DNA of 30,000 nucleotides, from positions 114,674 to 144,673 of the forward strand of contig KV908378.1 in NCBI GenBank assembly GCA_002005505.1, read 5' to 3'. Below, piece by piece: positions 1-17,215 of the stretch (position 1 is the first letter of the stretch; each line of letters begins with the position of its first letter). The position numbers were made by a program, and so were the translations under genes. This DNA comes from Botryococcus braunii (Eukaryota > Chlorophyta > Trebouxiophyceae). Under the pieces are notes generated by a model, which was given only the letters and a program-made list of their open reading frames with translations, had not been told where the DNA came from and did no database searches.

Positions 1-308
1 GCCTGCAAGACTTTCCCGCAACGGAATTCAAGCTATACATCCATGTCCCCCCGAAACATCTCCCACATGCATTCGCACTGCACTGTACCGCAAACGCGGA
101 TGCATCTCTTCCTGCACTACCTGAAGTGACCAACTGCTTCACAACCTCGGCAGCCACAGGTATAAAGAGTTCCCGACAATGTTTGTCATCGCAACTACAA
201 TCACATGGGAATGCCTCAATTGAAGCTATCCACAGAATATCACCCATGATTGACCACCAACTGGCCGTTTCTCTGGCTACATCAAGTAAGTGGAAGGAGA
301 ATGGTGCC
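1..308. other. 3' flank of the ATP sulfurylase gene
   Basis: Unique-looking sequence immediately downstream of the stop codon on the minus strand. It has no microsatellite and no recognisable coding region. I see no AATAAA-type signal on the minus strand. The open frames here are short and carry no family signature, so this is most likely 3' UTR and flanking DNA. Confidence 0.4.
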
Positions 309-6572
<6,264 letters not shown>

Positions 6573-7125
6573 TGCTCGTAACCTGTCAACTAGGCCTTCA
6601 AAGCTAGTCCCTTCAATTCTATTGCAGCAAGCGCAAAGAACTTTTCGAGGACCCGATTGCTAGGACGACGGTTGTGTGGCACTACTTGTCCGATAGCGGC
6701 ACGTGCGGCTTAGCGAGATCTTCTCACTGGAGGAAACGGAGCGGAGCGGAACTTTGACCTACAACCGGTGCGCTTCAACCCACTCATCAGACTCCTTCAA
6801 ACACTCCGTTCTGCGTTACTGTGCTAGCAATTTTCGCGTCAACAACTGGACTTAATGCTCAAGCTCGGGTTTCTCCGGTTACCAAAAAATGTAGGGAGCA
6901 AAGCCCCTGTTAAGTGCAAAGCAAATTGCTTTGTAAATGAAATGAGACAATAGAGACAGATAGTTCAACGGAGAGAGCAGGAACAATTGAGTCGATGGAG
7001 GCAGAAGGTTGCTAAGCTGGATGTGACGCGAAGTTCGTCTGAATCTCATGACCCTCTAGATTGTTTCATACTTCAGAACCTCCACGTGGCACTGTAGTAG
7101 AGTCCCAACAGCTGCGCACACACGC
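6573..7125 (-). promoter_or_regulatory. 5' flank of the ATP sulfurylase gene, presumptive 5' UTR and promoter
   Basis: Non-repetitive sequence upstream of the transit-peptide start codon. I see no protein signature here. A short palindrome, CAAAGCAA/ATTGCTTTG, lies near 6918-6935. There is no clear TATA box. The promoter call rests only on position. Confidence 0.35.
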
Positions 7126-8150
<1,025 letters not shown>

Positions 8151-8217
8151 GTCGACGGGGAACGGGACTCATTGGGAGCGTGGCACACCCTCACGACAGT
8201 TCCCTACTTTTTGAAGC
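8151..8217. repeat. 67-bp direct repeat, copy A (retroelement zone)
   Basis: GTCGACGGGGAACG...TTTTTGAAGC. It is nearly identical to 9274-9340 in the same orientation, 1123 bp apart. This could be part of an LTR or an internal duplication of a decayed element. Confidence 0.8.
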
Positions 8218-8584
8218 AACAAGCATCAATGCTATTCAAAGCGCTGTCCATCAGGCATTCCTTTGCCCACAATCTGCGCAAGCTGTCTTGCAAGCTTGCA
8301 TGCCTTGCGCAAGGCAGCTTGTGGGGGTGACCTGGCCGACGCCGATCTTCCAACTTCCCCATCTCCATTAAATTGATCCAATTGAGCTCACATGCCTTTA
8401 CTGGCTGAAACAGGGAAACAGGGGGGAAGCAAGTGTGCCCTCCCACTTCGACTTTGACCGCACGATATTGTTTTTTAGCAAGGCAGTGCCATGCTTCGTG
8501 GCCATACTCATAACAAAAACAACACGGCCTATCGTGGTGACTTCCGGATTGACGTCTGTGAGTCAATTTTACTCCCCCGTCCAA
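8204..8584 (-). pseudogene. Retroelement Gag-like fragment with a CCHC zinc knuckle
   Basis: A minus-strand frame of 126 residues whose residues 21-34 match CX2CX4HX4C exactly (C21, C24, H29, C34), the nucleocapsid zinc knuckle found in Gag of LTR retrotransposons. Basic residues flank the knuckle. No protease, reverse transcriptase or integrase is visible alongside, and direct repeats surround the region, so this is most likely a remnant. A cellular CCHC protein exon is the alternative. Confidence 0.5.
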
Positions 8585-8729
8585 ACCCAGAGGGAGGCAA
8601 TCCCGTCACTCCCAATAGAGGTGGTGCAGGTGGGTGTAGGATTCCAAGCTTGGAGCCCTCCACTGTTCCCACACTTGTCACGATCTTGGAAACTGACGAA
8701 GACAAAAGGCAAGCCCCAAGATCTTACGC

Positions 8730-8845
8730 AAAGAGGGGCGTGTGAGAATGACATCACACAGGTGCAAACCGTGCCGCATGCACCCTTGAAGGGCGGTGAC
8801 CCTCACGTAGCCGATGACCACGTGTGCCCGTATCCTACGGGTGAA
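8730..8845. repeat. Dispersed repeat copy related to 9186-9275
   Basis: GGGCGTGTGRGAATGAC, then a block shared as ACCGTGCCGC(A/G)TGCA and CCGATGACCAC, occur in the same order here and at 9186-9275 with about 20 percent divergence and small indels. It is part of the same decayed element complex. Confidence 0.7.
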
Positions 8846-8897
8846 CACATCCAGAAGTACGTTACATTTCTCCCTCACCTAGCTGGCCGAGTGTAAC

Positions 8898-8972
8898 GGC
8901 AGGAAGCTGCCAGGTCCTGAAATGTGTAGGATTTTGGGCAGGAAGCTGCCAGGTCCTGAAATGTGTAGGATT
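8898..8972. repeat. 39-bp tandem duplication (2 copies)
   Basis: A 36-bp block starting GGCAGGAAGCTGCCAGG is repeated exactly at 8898 and 8937. Because the period is 39 bp, the minus-strand frame through it is kept and encodes SYTFQDLAASCPK twice. A coding origin is possible but not shown. Confidence 0.85.
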
Positions 8973-9185
8973 CCGGGTTTGATCGAAGGCTTTGGAAAGT
9001 GGCACGCGCCTTGGCGTCCAAGGAAGTCCCGGTGCTGACCGGCTTGTAACAGATTCCGCTAAATGCTCTAACCTGACTGGTGTCTCTCTCTCTCTCTCTT
9101 CCTTTGCCATCACACCGAGCCCCTAGGAGGTCAACAGGGTGACTGTGGAAGGCTCGCTGTAACATGTCCACATGTTATACATCAC

Positions 9186-9340
9186 AAAGATGGGCGTGTG
9201 GGAATGACCTCACACATGTGCACACCGTGCCGCGTGCATCCTGGATGGGCCGATGACCACTTGTGACCCACGGGTCGACGGGGAACGAGACTCATTGGGA
9301 GCGTGGCACCCCCTCACGGGAGTTCCCTACTTTTTGAAGC
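9186..9340. repeat. Repeat unit containing 67-bp direct repeat copy B
   Basis: Its left part matches 8730-8845 and its right part (9274-9340) matches 8151-8217. On the minus strand an AATAAA lies just beyond the right edge (near 9361). That layout would suit the R/U5 side of an LTR, but no TG...CA ends can be fixed. Confidence 0.6.
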
Positions 9341-9424
9341 TTAGAACTTTGTTATTCTTTTATTGAGTTACGACCGTTTTAGACTGGACTTTCATGGTTT
9401 TTGGATTTGGTAATTAGGACACCT

Positions 9425-9425
<1 letters not shown>

Positions 9426-9460
<35 letters not shown>
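9426..9460 (-). repeat. Poly(T) tract of 35 (poly(A) on the minus strand)
   Basis: An uninterrupted run of 35 T. On the minus strand it is an A35 following about 460 nt of non-repetitive sequence that includes the chromodomain-like fragment. It could be a retroposition tail or a mononucleotide microsatellite. Confidence 0.9.
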
Positions 9461-9744
9461 CCGTCGGGTTTCATGTCTCACGTTCGTTTCTTCATGTTTA
9501 TCCTTTGAATAATTTAAACGTTAGTCGACCTAGTATCCATGAAATGCCACAAAGGCGACCCACTCCCAATCCCATCCGAAGGGGTGTGTACACATGTGCC
9601 ACCCTACCACAATCCTAGCCTTTGCATATCCTTGCATACCCGGCACTGACTCCCTCCTAAAGAGAGGAACGACAAGGTAACAGACCGGAGGGACGGGGGC
9701 CGGCCTCAGACGGCCTTTTCGCCCCTTTTGGGCGGTCCCAGTTC

Positions 9745-9873
9745 CTAGTGTGTGTGGTAGTCGTTAATTGTCTTGGGCGCGTGGTCGAAGCTTTCCAGGG
9801 ATTCCCAGTCGTGGGTGATATCATATGCCGACCGCTGTACCCAATACTCCTTTACAACAGGGAAGCCGTCCCT
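9745..9873 (-). pseudogene. Chromodomain-like tail of a retrotransposon polyprotein, fragment
   Basis: The minus-strand frame gives FPVVKEYWVQR, then DWESLESFDHAP and INDYHTH before a TAG. The pattern 'eYlVkW...tWE...L..aP..i.dy' resembles the chromodomain that ends many Ty3/Gypsy integrases. An in-frame TAA lies just upstream (9876-9874), and no integrase core is visible. About 20 nt downstream is a purine-rich AAAAGGGGCGAAAAGG (minus strand, near 9715-9730), where a polypurine tract would be expected. Short and degenerate, so tentative. Confidence 0.35.
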
Positions 9874-10019
9874 TTAGCAGAGTGGGCGGCCCTGCTCAAT
9901 CCGGGGGCGGTGGCCTTGATGTAAAGGGGGGATCCGCTGCATAGTAGGAGGGACGCGAAGTGGCGCGAGGAGGGGTCTGACGCGGCAGGGTTGTGCATGT
10001 GCCAGCGGGATTTATCATT

Positions 10020-10960
10020 TTGACGGGCTGGTGACGTAGCGTTTCAGTGGCGTGTGTGTGTGGGGGGCTTCTTCCCGTACGGAAAGGACGCGGCTGTTTG
10101 GTCTGCGTGTAACAGGTCTACGTCCTTTTGCATGCCGTGTGCCTGGTGTTGGACGGACCGTGTGGCGGGCGTGTGGCGGGCGTGTGGCTTGTCTGTCACA
10201 GGATCTGGTGGCAAGGACGCGGTTGCGGAGGGTGCAGTGCATGTATGGTCCGGGCAGCTCAGAAGCTATTACTATTGAGAGTAGTGTTTATTGCTATCAC
10301 TGCAGATGCTACTACCAGAATCATTTCTGGCAGACTGTTCTGCCATGGGAGTCGCAGTAGGACCCGAAGGCCAGGCTTTCTACTCGGATGCTCAAAGATC
10401 AACGACCAGACAAAAATGGGTCGGAAGAATGATCTTTGGCTACTGTTGGAAGCTGAAATTCTGGAGACGGGCACAGGCGTTTTATCATGCACAGCGGGCG
10501 GGGTCTGGTACCGTGCAGGTAAGAAAAGGAACAAATGCAACCATCTCCAAGTCAAGAAAATGAACACAGACCATTTTCTGGACGTTTAAGCTTGTGGTGT
10601 GTTGGCGGACTGACGAGATTTTTGGATATACTCCGTGCTTCGTGAGCATGGGGATGCAAGATTCCAGTGCAAGTAAGGCACACATCAGCCGGACGCATGC
10701 ATGGCATGTCTAGCCGTGACCACATGCGTGCTTCAGGCATGAAGCAGGGCAGTGCGTTGGCAACGTGATTACGAAAGAGCAAAACGTCTCAGCTGAGGAT
10801 TTGAGGAGCAACAAAGCCATGGATATAATTGAGGACTGCTTTATATATCGCTCTAGAATCCGTAACTTGCTTCTGGTGCCAGGAGTTGCTGCCAAAAAGT
10901 GTGTTTGTCCTGGTGACAAACCGCACCTTTTCCTTTCAATAGGGACGGCAAATTCGCCAG
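10020..10960. other. GC-rich spacer downstream of the methyltransferase gene
   Basis: GC-rich DNA with small internal duplications (GTGTGGCGGGC repeated near 10161-10182; AAGGACGCGG at 10084 and 10213), followed by ordinary sequence up to the methyltransferase stop codon. The open frames here lack motifs. No gene is called. Confidence 0.35.
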
Positions 10961-10961
10961 G

Positions 10962-12394
10962 TCATTTTCGGGCCTTCACAAGCAGCAGAGTGTAGGGTTC
11001 CACAACGCCGTCCCGCCCGGCAAGCCTTTGCAGCAGGTTGGCCACGGCAGCCTTGTACTTCGGCTGCAGGGCGTCCAGTTGCGCTTGGGTGACGTAATCT
11101 GCAAGCGGCGTGAACACGCTGCCCGTGTGTGCCCTCCACAGCCTGTCGGCTGCATCTTCCGGTGACGCCCCCCACTTGTACTGCTCCAGCACCTCCGTCA
11201 CCTAGAAGGACCGTCCTTCCAAAGTGAACAAGAAAGTCGAATTATGCAAGGACGGAAGACATGCAATATCAGATTCAGAACCAGCCATTATGGCTGAAAG
11301 GGTGACGATAGAGTTGTCTGGGCTCCAGATCCACTACTAAGAGCTGGATGTACCTGAAGCATTCATGTAGGCCCAAGGAACGACAGGAAATAGATTTCTC
11401 TAAATGTGATTCCGTTCCATTCCTTCCCAATCCACTGGACGGAATGAACCAAATGGACAAATCATACACCCTTTGAGAATGCATGATTCTGGTGATAACA
11501 CCCAACTAAGGAGAGGCAAAGTCGCAAGGCAGACTGGGCCTCGAATGCGCCAGGAAGAAGTGCTGCACCCTGCCACCTGATCCTCTTACCAAATTTAAAT
11601 CAACTGCCTCAGACACCATGACGGGTAGGGAAATGACTGTGAATAGCGGTCACACAATGTAGGGAAGACGGGACAATCAAATATGGAATGATGTATGTCC
11701 TACCGGTGGCATATGGTCACATAGGGTCTGTGATCGGGGAACATGGTGTGTGCACACAATAGTGGATCGGGAAGTAAACAACTTGATCCGCTCAGGGGCT
11801 TGGATATCGTCCCAAAGGACGGAAGTGGGTCAAGGACCCGAATACAGAAAGGGCAATATTAGACAAACCCCGAATGTACAGAGAGGGCAATATCAGACAA
11901 ACTACGCACGTACAAAAAGAACAATATCAGACCACCCCCAATATACAGAAAGGGCAATATTGAAGCGACCCCGAACGTACAGAAAGGGCAGCATTGGATC
12001 CTCCAAAATTTGTCTAATTTGACACATGCGTTATTCCACAGTGGCCACCTACCGGTCATAGGGGCAGCAACAGGCGGTGGCCGCGGTGTGAAATCCACCA
12101 CCCACCAAACACAGGAACAAGCATGTAAGTATAGGGATCTCTGCAGGCATGTGCGAATTTAACGCCACGGCTCATAGCGCCACATAATGAACCAGAATGT
12201 ATTGATACACAGAAAAAACCCAGAATGTAGTAATGTACGGCATACTGAAGGTAAGAGGTCGTTGCATGGTCTGAATGTGTCCTCATTAAGACCATGCAAC
12301 AAACACTAATTTGAAATGGGTGGGGATGCAACCGTCCTCGACGACAAATCCCGAGGAGCGGCGGTACAATCACAAAGCAGGACGAAATCGCGCG

Positions 12395-12482
<88 letters not shown>

Positions 12483-15014
12483 GGCTTTTGGGAATCCGGA
12501 GTCACAATGGGGGGAGGGAAGCAGGTTGCCAGAAACCACTAGCGTACCTCAATAGTTTGGTAGCCCTGCTCCTTCAAAGCTTGCCTGATGCTGTCTGCAT
12601 CACTCAAAGCTGATGCGGCATCCAAAAGCGCGAGGCCGGTCCCCTCCTCCAGCAGTTGATAGAACACGGGGGACGCTATTGTCATCGGCATCTGTCATTA
12701 GTCATCAACAATCAGTCATCGGCCTTCGTCATCAATCATCGACAGCAGCTATCAGCCATCTGCATCTGTAATTATCATCAGTCACCAGTCAGCATCTGTC
12801 ATCAGCCAATGGCATTTGACATCCATCCGCACCACGAACACATCAGCAAGTACCCAATGCGCAAGAAGTACAGAAAGCAAGAAAGCACGAAGGAAAGCTT
12901 CATTTTTGATGCAATCCTCGTAAGCCTGGGATGTTGCGAGCATTTCCCAAAAGCAAATATGCTCGAACAATTAGGAAAGACCAAGATGCATGATCAAAGA
13001 AAGGATGGGAAATGCGTTAAACGAGAAGTACTGGAGTAAATTCGTGGGTGGGCACAGTTGCATATGAATGACGAACAAATGAGTTAGCGACTTAATGATT
13101 ATGCATGGCAATTTCTGAAGGATTTCAGTAATAAAGGAAATGCAAAATCTGACCGACTGCATTTTCCATTATTGGACTGGTTGCATTTTACAAATTGACA
13201 ATAAATCAACCACACTATCAGTGCACTTAGTTTGGGATGGTTGGACTCTTTTGCTGCTCGAAACCAACACTTTCGAGGGTGGCACACAGCTGGGTTATTG
13301 GGCTTAGGTTAACACAAAGCGTGCACTTTGCACTACTGAATGATTGTGGACAATGCCTCTCATACTGCTGACTGAAAGGAAGGAATACTGGATCAGCAAT
13401 GACGGAAGGCCTGCCCATGTGTACTGCGCTTCAAGAAGCGCCTGCTTACGTGTACTGCGCTTCAACAAGTGCCCGCTTATGTGTACTTCCCTGGACAGAG
13501 CGTCTGCCATGTGTACTGCGCTTGAAAGAACGCCCGGCCTTTCTGAACTGTGCTTGACCCATTCATGTCTATTGCGCGTGACGAGCATTGTGGACTAACT
13601 TAGCGTTTGCCAAGGATGTCTGCAATTTGTGCAAAACATTGCCACGACAACGCATCATTCAAACCATCCTTCCTCGAGAGTAACGATGCTGCAAAGGGCT
13701 TGACCATTTGGCCAAGACAGTTCCATGAAAAAGCATCCTTCCTCCAAAGTCACGATGCTGCACAGCGCTCAAAGTTGAAAAATGAGAGGAGGGAAGAGGC
13801 AGGGAGTGGCAAAAACGGTTGTTGCAGAACACACACATCTGGCCTAGAGCAAGAAGTGGCGAGTCGCTTTTTAGGAGGGTTGCCACTTCCAGGCCTCGTT
13901 TTTTCTCAAAAACAACGAGGCCTGGAAGTGGCGACCCTCCTGAAAATAGCGATGAAAGTAAATTAACCCTGTACCCCTGTACATATGCTGGCTGTGCCTT
14001 TGGCGTGGAAAAGTCATCAAGTACGTTCAGAGGCGCTGAGTGCTCTGGGGCAAGCATCGTGGTCTGGGGTGGAGGACCATTGAAAGGTACCATAAGGTAA
14101 TTGGAAAGGTAATTGGAAAGTCAGCAACATGCACACCTCACTCCTGCCGCTAAAAACACATTGAGGGTTAGCTCACGCTTGTGCACATAGCCCCCATTAG
14201 ACAACATGAAGTAAGTACCTGGGAAATAGTCGTCCTTTCCCTCTTCCGTGAGTTGAACGAAGACGCCATACATATAGGACGATTGCTGGGTCTAGAAGAC
14301 TTCGACACGTCTCCCAGGATCGCGGCAATCTTACAAGATATTTACAGGCACCATACCTTGGGAGTGTTAAAGACGAAGCAGCCCTGCTCCTTCAGCCATC
14401 CGCGGAACGTCCCGGCTGCTTTTGCGGGATCGGCCATGTAGAGCGCCGCCGACGAACACAAGACCGTGTCGAATGACTCTGGTGCAAATAAGTCCGGCAG
14501 TTGCGCATCGCCTACTTTAAAAGTCACACGATCTCCGACTTCTAGTCCACTGGCCTTTCCTCTCGCCTGCGAGTCACCCCCTACCCTGATCGGAACTCCC
14601 CAAGTCTGCGGAGATGGATGACAATGCTGCATGATTGCTAAAGATTTAATCCCTTGACTGGAATCCGTCATTCCTATGCAATGAAGTGAGATACTCAGCG
14701 AGATACGCCGAGGAGCTCCCGAACATGCGGAACCTAGGAGGCAGATGCCGACAAACCTTATCTATCATGGCTTCCGAAATGTCAACACCAACGACCGTCC
14801 CAGAAGGTCCAACACGTTCCAAGGCTTCAAAAGCGACAGTTCCAGTTCCGGTAGCTACATCAAGGACTGCCTGGCCCGGCTGAAGGTCTGCGAAGTTCAC
14901 AACATACGCGGCAAGAGGAGGATGAAATTTATCATTCAAGTCATATTTCGCAGCACGCTCATTCCAAAATCTTGCTAATCTATCGGGATAGGTTTCTTCC
15001 TGTAAAATTCTCAT
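10962..15014 (-). CDS. SAM-dependent methyltransferase, class I, UbiE/COQ5-like, 4 exons
   Basis: Predicted to transfer a methyl group from S-adenosylmethionine; the substrate is unknown. Exons (minus): 15014-14757, 14566-14357, 12691-12548, 11201-10962. All junctions are phase 0 and GT-AG, giving 283 aa from the ATG at 15014. Motif I is [10 protein letters not shown] (about 50-59), the acidic SAM-binding strand is VVGVDIS (74-80), VGDAQLPD follows at the start of exon 2, and then SFDTVLCS (the motif IV region). Exons 3 and 4 supply the helical C-terminus ([23 protein letters not shown]). The order and length fit soluble UbiE-type methyltransferases. The 5' end is uncertain: the frame stays open upstream, and an ATG at 15113 would add 33 residues rich in Ser, Arg and Thr that could be an organelle-targeting peptide. 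An upstream exon spliced at the TTTTACAG near 15004 is also possible. Intron 3 holds a (CA)n array and a 39-bp tandem repeat; intron 2 holds a long hairpin. Confidence 0.82.
11838..11995. repeat. About 39-bp tandem repeat, 4-5 copies, in methyltransferase intron 3
   Basis: The unit resembles CGAAYGTACAGAAAGGGCAA followed by TATYAGACAAAC. Copies drift by a few substitutions. It lies in intron 3 (12547-11202) and creates a spurious plus-strand frame. Confidence 0.85.
12389..12480. repeat. (CG)n(CA)n microsatellite in methyltransferase intron 3
   Basis: Alternating CG/CA for about 90 bp, located 70-160 nt downstream of the exon 3 donor in transcript sense, so the pre-mRNA reads (TG)n(CG)n. Confidence 0.95.
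12692..12812. repeat. Imperfect ATC/TCATCA-rich minisatellite next to methyltransferase exon 3
   Basis: Repeated GTCATCA, CATCTGTCAT and ATCAGTCA words run for about 120 bp from the exon 3 acceptor into intron 2. On the transcript strand this is TGATGAC-rich, so many branch-point-like words lie just upstream of the acceptor. Confidence 0.6.
13405..13570. repeat. Degenerate tandem repeat (about 34-36 bp) in methyltransferase intron 2
   Basis: The phrase TGTGTACTGCGCTTSAA recurs about four to five times (near 13418, 13449, 13482 and 13511, and weakly after), each followed by a G/C-rich GCCYGC segment. It lies in intron 2 and has no coding signature. Confidence 0.65.
13864..13955. repeat. Long inverted repeat / hairpin in methyltransferase intron 2
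   Basis: The arm from about 13873 (AGGAGGGTTGCCACTTCC and on through AGGCCTCGTT) pairs with 13915-13941 (AACGAGGCCTGGAAGTGGCG, then ACCCTCCT), with one G-U-type mismatch over 27 bp. The loop is short and A/T-rich. Outer bases TCGCT-TTTT and AAAA-AGCGA extend the stem past 30 bp with two bulges. It could be a microRNA-like precursor, a foldback transposon remnant or an intron structure. Confidence 0.75.
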
Positions 15015-15845
15015 ACCCCGACCAGAGCTGCAACATTGAATACACCAGCGCCCTCGTTCACATTGCCGCAAGGACCATGTTGAGGGAACCCTTTGGGATG
15101 CTGTTGTAAGCATAAAAACCAACAGTATTAACACTGCACCACTCGAGAGGATATGAGAGTTCCGCCACGCGACTGACCTCACGTCGCATGCCCATGACTC
15201 GGATAAGGTCGCTTCGTTGCAAGGTTTGCTCTCGAATTTGAAAGAAATATCATAGAACAGCAATTTCGCTCGCTAGAAGACCCTCTAATCTCATTTTGGA
15301 TAAGCAATTGCAAAGCACGGTGGTACTGCGTCTTAAACGGTACTGCCATTTCATCAAAGAACGTACAGTAGTCAGCAAGTGCCGATTTCGACATGCTGAT
15401 TTTCACTACAATTCATCCCGTGTTGGGCTGAGACCACAGCCGCCTTTGTCACTGTTGACTTGTAGGCTGCTGCAGCTGATGCTGGGAGCAGTTCCAATTC
15501 TCATGTAATTGTGTACCTTGATGATCCATTTATCCTGCACATACCAACAGCGCAGGGCTTCTGCCCTCTGTGCTGGGAGAGCACTTCCAGTTGGTCATGT
15601 TAGTGTGTACCATAATCCCTGTATCATGCAAATGTCAATCGTGCAGGACTGCTGCTGGCTGTGCCAGCTGGGAGCACTTCCAGATTCTTTGGTCATTTTG
15701 GTCTCTGGCATTGGGGTGCCTCGGGAGCTTGCACAATATCAGGTGCCGCCCCCCTTCCGGCATTCCCTTTTCACGGACACTCGCCCAGGTATCTGACCTT
15801 GCGGTTTGCTCTCCGCGGTCCTCAGAAAAGGTGCAGGGGTAGGTG

Positions 15846-15864
15846 CACGCGCGTGCGCGTGTGC

Positions 15865-15957
<93 letters not shown>
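15846..15957. repeat. (GT)n microsatellite in the methyltransferase/SURF2 spacer
   Basis: A GCGTGC lead-in followed by about 90 bp of pure GT. It sits in the 5' flank of the methyltransferase gene, in the spacer before the unassigned plus-strand region. Confidence 0.95.
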
Positions 15958-15959
<2 letters not shown>

Positions 15960-16228
15960 AATGCGGGATTGTTTGTGTTTGGGGGCAGGGAGATGATGAA
16001 AGCAGACCTGTCTTGTCCCGGCAATATGTTCCCGTGCGGGGAACAGAAGCAAAACCACACACATTGACAGGGCGCGCTGTCATATGGGCTGGGGGGGGGG
16101 GGGGAGCAAAGCCACGCTGACGTGGCTTTCATGTACGCGGGAGGGGGCGGGGAGGGAAGGGGAGCAAAAGCAGAGTTTTCTGGTGTGCTTTCGTTTGCGC
16201 AGGGAGTGGAAGCAAAAATCCATGTTTG

Positions 16229-16789
16229 ATGGGGCGGGCTTTCGAATTTGCCACCGCAAGGTCTCCCAGCGAGGGTGTACTGCCTCCCAAGGAAGGTCAG
16301 CTGCTAGGAGCTGCCCCTGAAAAAGTGTTGGCTGTCAATGACAGGTTTTCATCACCTCTTCTGGACCAGCAACCCACCACCAATGGTCTCCAGTGGCCAA
16401 GTCACCCTCCCAGCAACTCAGTGAGCGGCCAAACACCCGCTCGTCTGGGGCCCACACGCCCTTTCCCATGTCCAGGTCCGCAGAGCTCCAGGATGATAGC
16501 AATGACGATTACTAATCGAATCCACATTCTAACGCTCACCACAGCTTGCCTCCTTGTAGTTTAAACATAATACTGCTGTTCCAGGTTCTAACCACGGCTT
16601 CCCCACTGTAGGCAGGTCTCTCTGCCGTGCGTGCTCTGCAGAATCCTGAAGAATCACAGGAGAATTGCCTGTGTATCGTCTTCGCAACTCAGGGCTGACA
16701 ATGAAGAATTAAGCTCCGCATTGCGGCACTCTCCAGACGTGCCTCTTGGCCATGCTTTGTCTGCATGGGCTGCCGCTCAAGGCCTTACG
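16229..16789 (+). other. Unassigned coding-like stretch (possible exons of a plus-strand gene)
   Basis: From an ATG at 16229 a 111-residue frame has balanced, non-repetitive composition and ends in a hydrophobic segment (ITNRIHILTLTTACLLVV) that could be a signal anchor. A second frame, from a CTCTGCAG acceptor-like site near 16639 to an ACG/GTAACG donor-like site near 16789, encodes an Arg-rich segment, ADNEELSSALRHS and LGHALSAWAAAQGLT. I could not find a phase-compatible junction between the two and recognise no family. A type II membrane protein start is one reading; chance open frames are the other. Confidence 0.3.
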
Positions 16790-17024
16790 GTAACGCTGGG
16801 TGGTGGAAAGGAGGTCCATGTATGCACGGTAGGAACGGGGCGTATAATTGGTGCTTACATAATATTTCCTCCGCGTGTGCCGGGGTCATGTACACTTTAC
16901 ACGTATTTCTGACGCTACGGCTCGTGCCTCAACAGCTTTCCTCGCTTTGCACTGCTTGGCTTTGGGCCCCGTTTCCTGTGCATCACCAGTACTTGTCAGA
17001 CACAAGGCACCCTTCCCACAACAA

Positions 17025-17165
17025 CCGATCAACAACAAAGGAAGCCGGCAACGAAGGATCAACAACAAAGGAATCCGGCAACAAATTATCACGCCCAGGC
17101 ACCAATCAGCGCAGGCATTACCATGAAAAAGATCATTAAAAAAAGAGTCCGGAAACAACAAAGGA
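17025..17165. repeat. Short duplicated AACAACAAAGGA-type repeat
   Basis: GATCAACAACAAAGGA(A) followed by CCGGCAACRAA occurs at least twice (near 17027 and 17060), with a decayed relative near 17150. It borders the GAGGAAC minisatellite. Confidence 0.6.
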
Positions 17166-17215
17166 TAAAAATGAGCGCGCCCGGGCACAAACCCCAGACC
17201 TAGGATGAGGACATT

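Noticed and set aside
11838..11995. Regularly spaced repeats resembling a CRISPR array
   Set aside because: They are contiguous degenerate tandem units without unique spacers, in a eukaryotic intron.
12656..13039. A 127-residue plus-strand frame rich in His, Ile and Ser
   Set aside because: It is driven by the TCATCA-type repeat, overlaps methyltransferase exon 3 in antisense and has no motif.
13607..14100. Similar protein fragments on both strands (GLEVATLLK on plus and minus)
   Set aside because: The similarity is caused by the inverted repeat at 13864-13955, not by two related genes.
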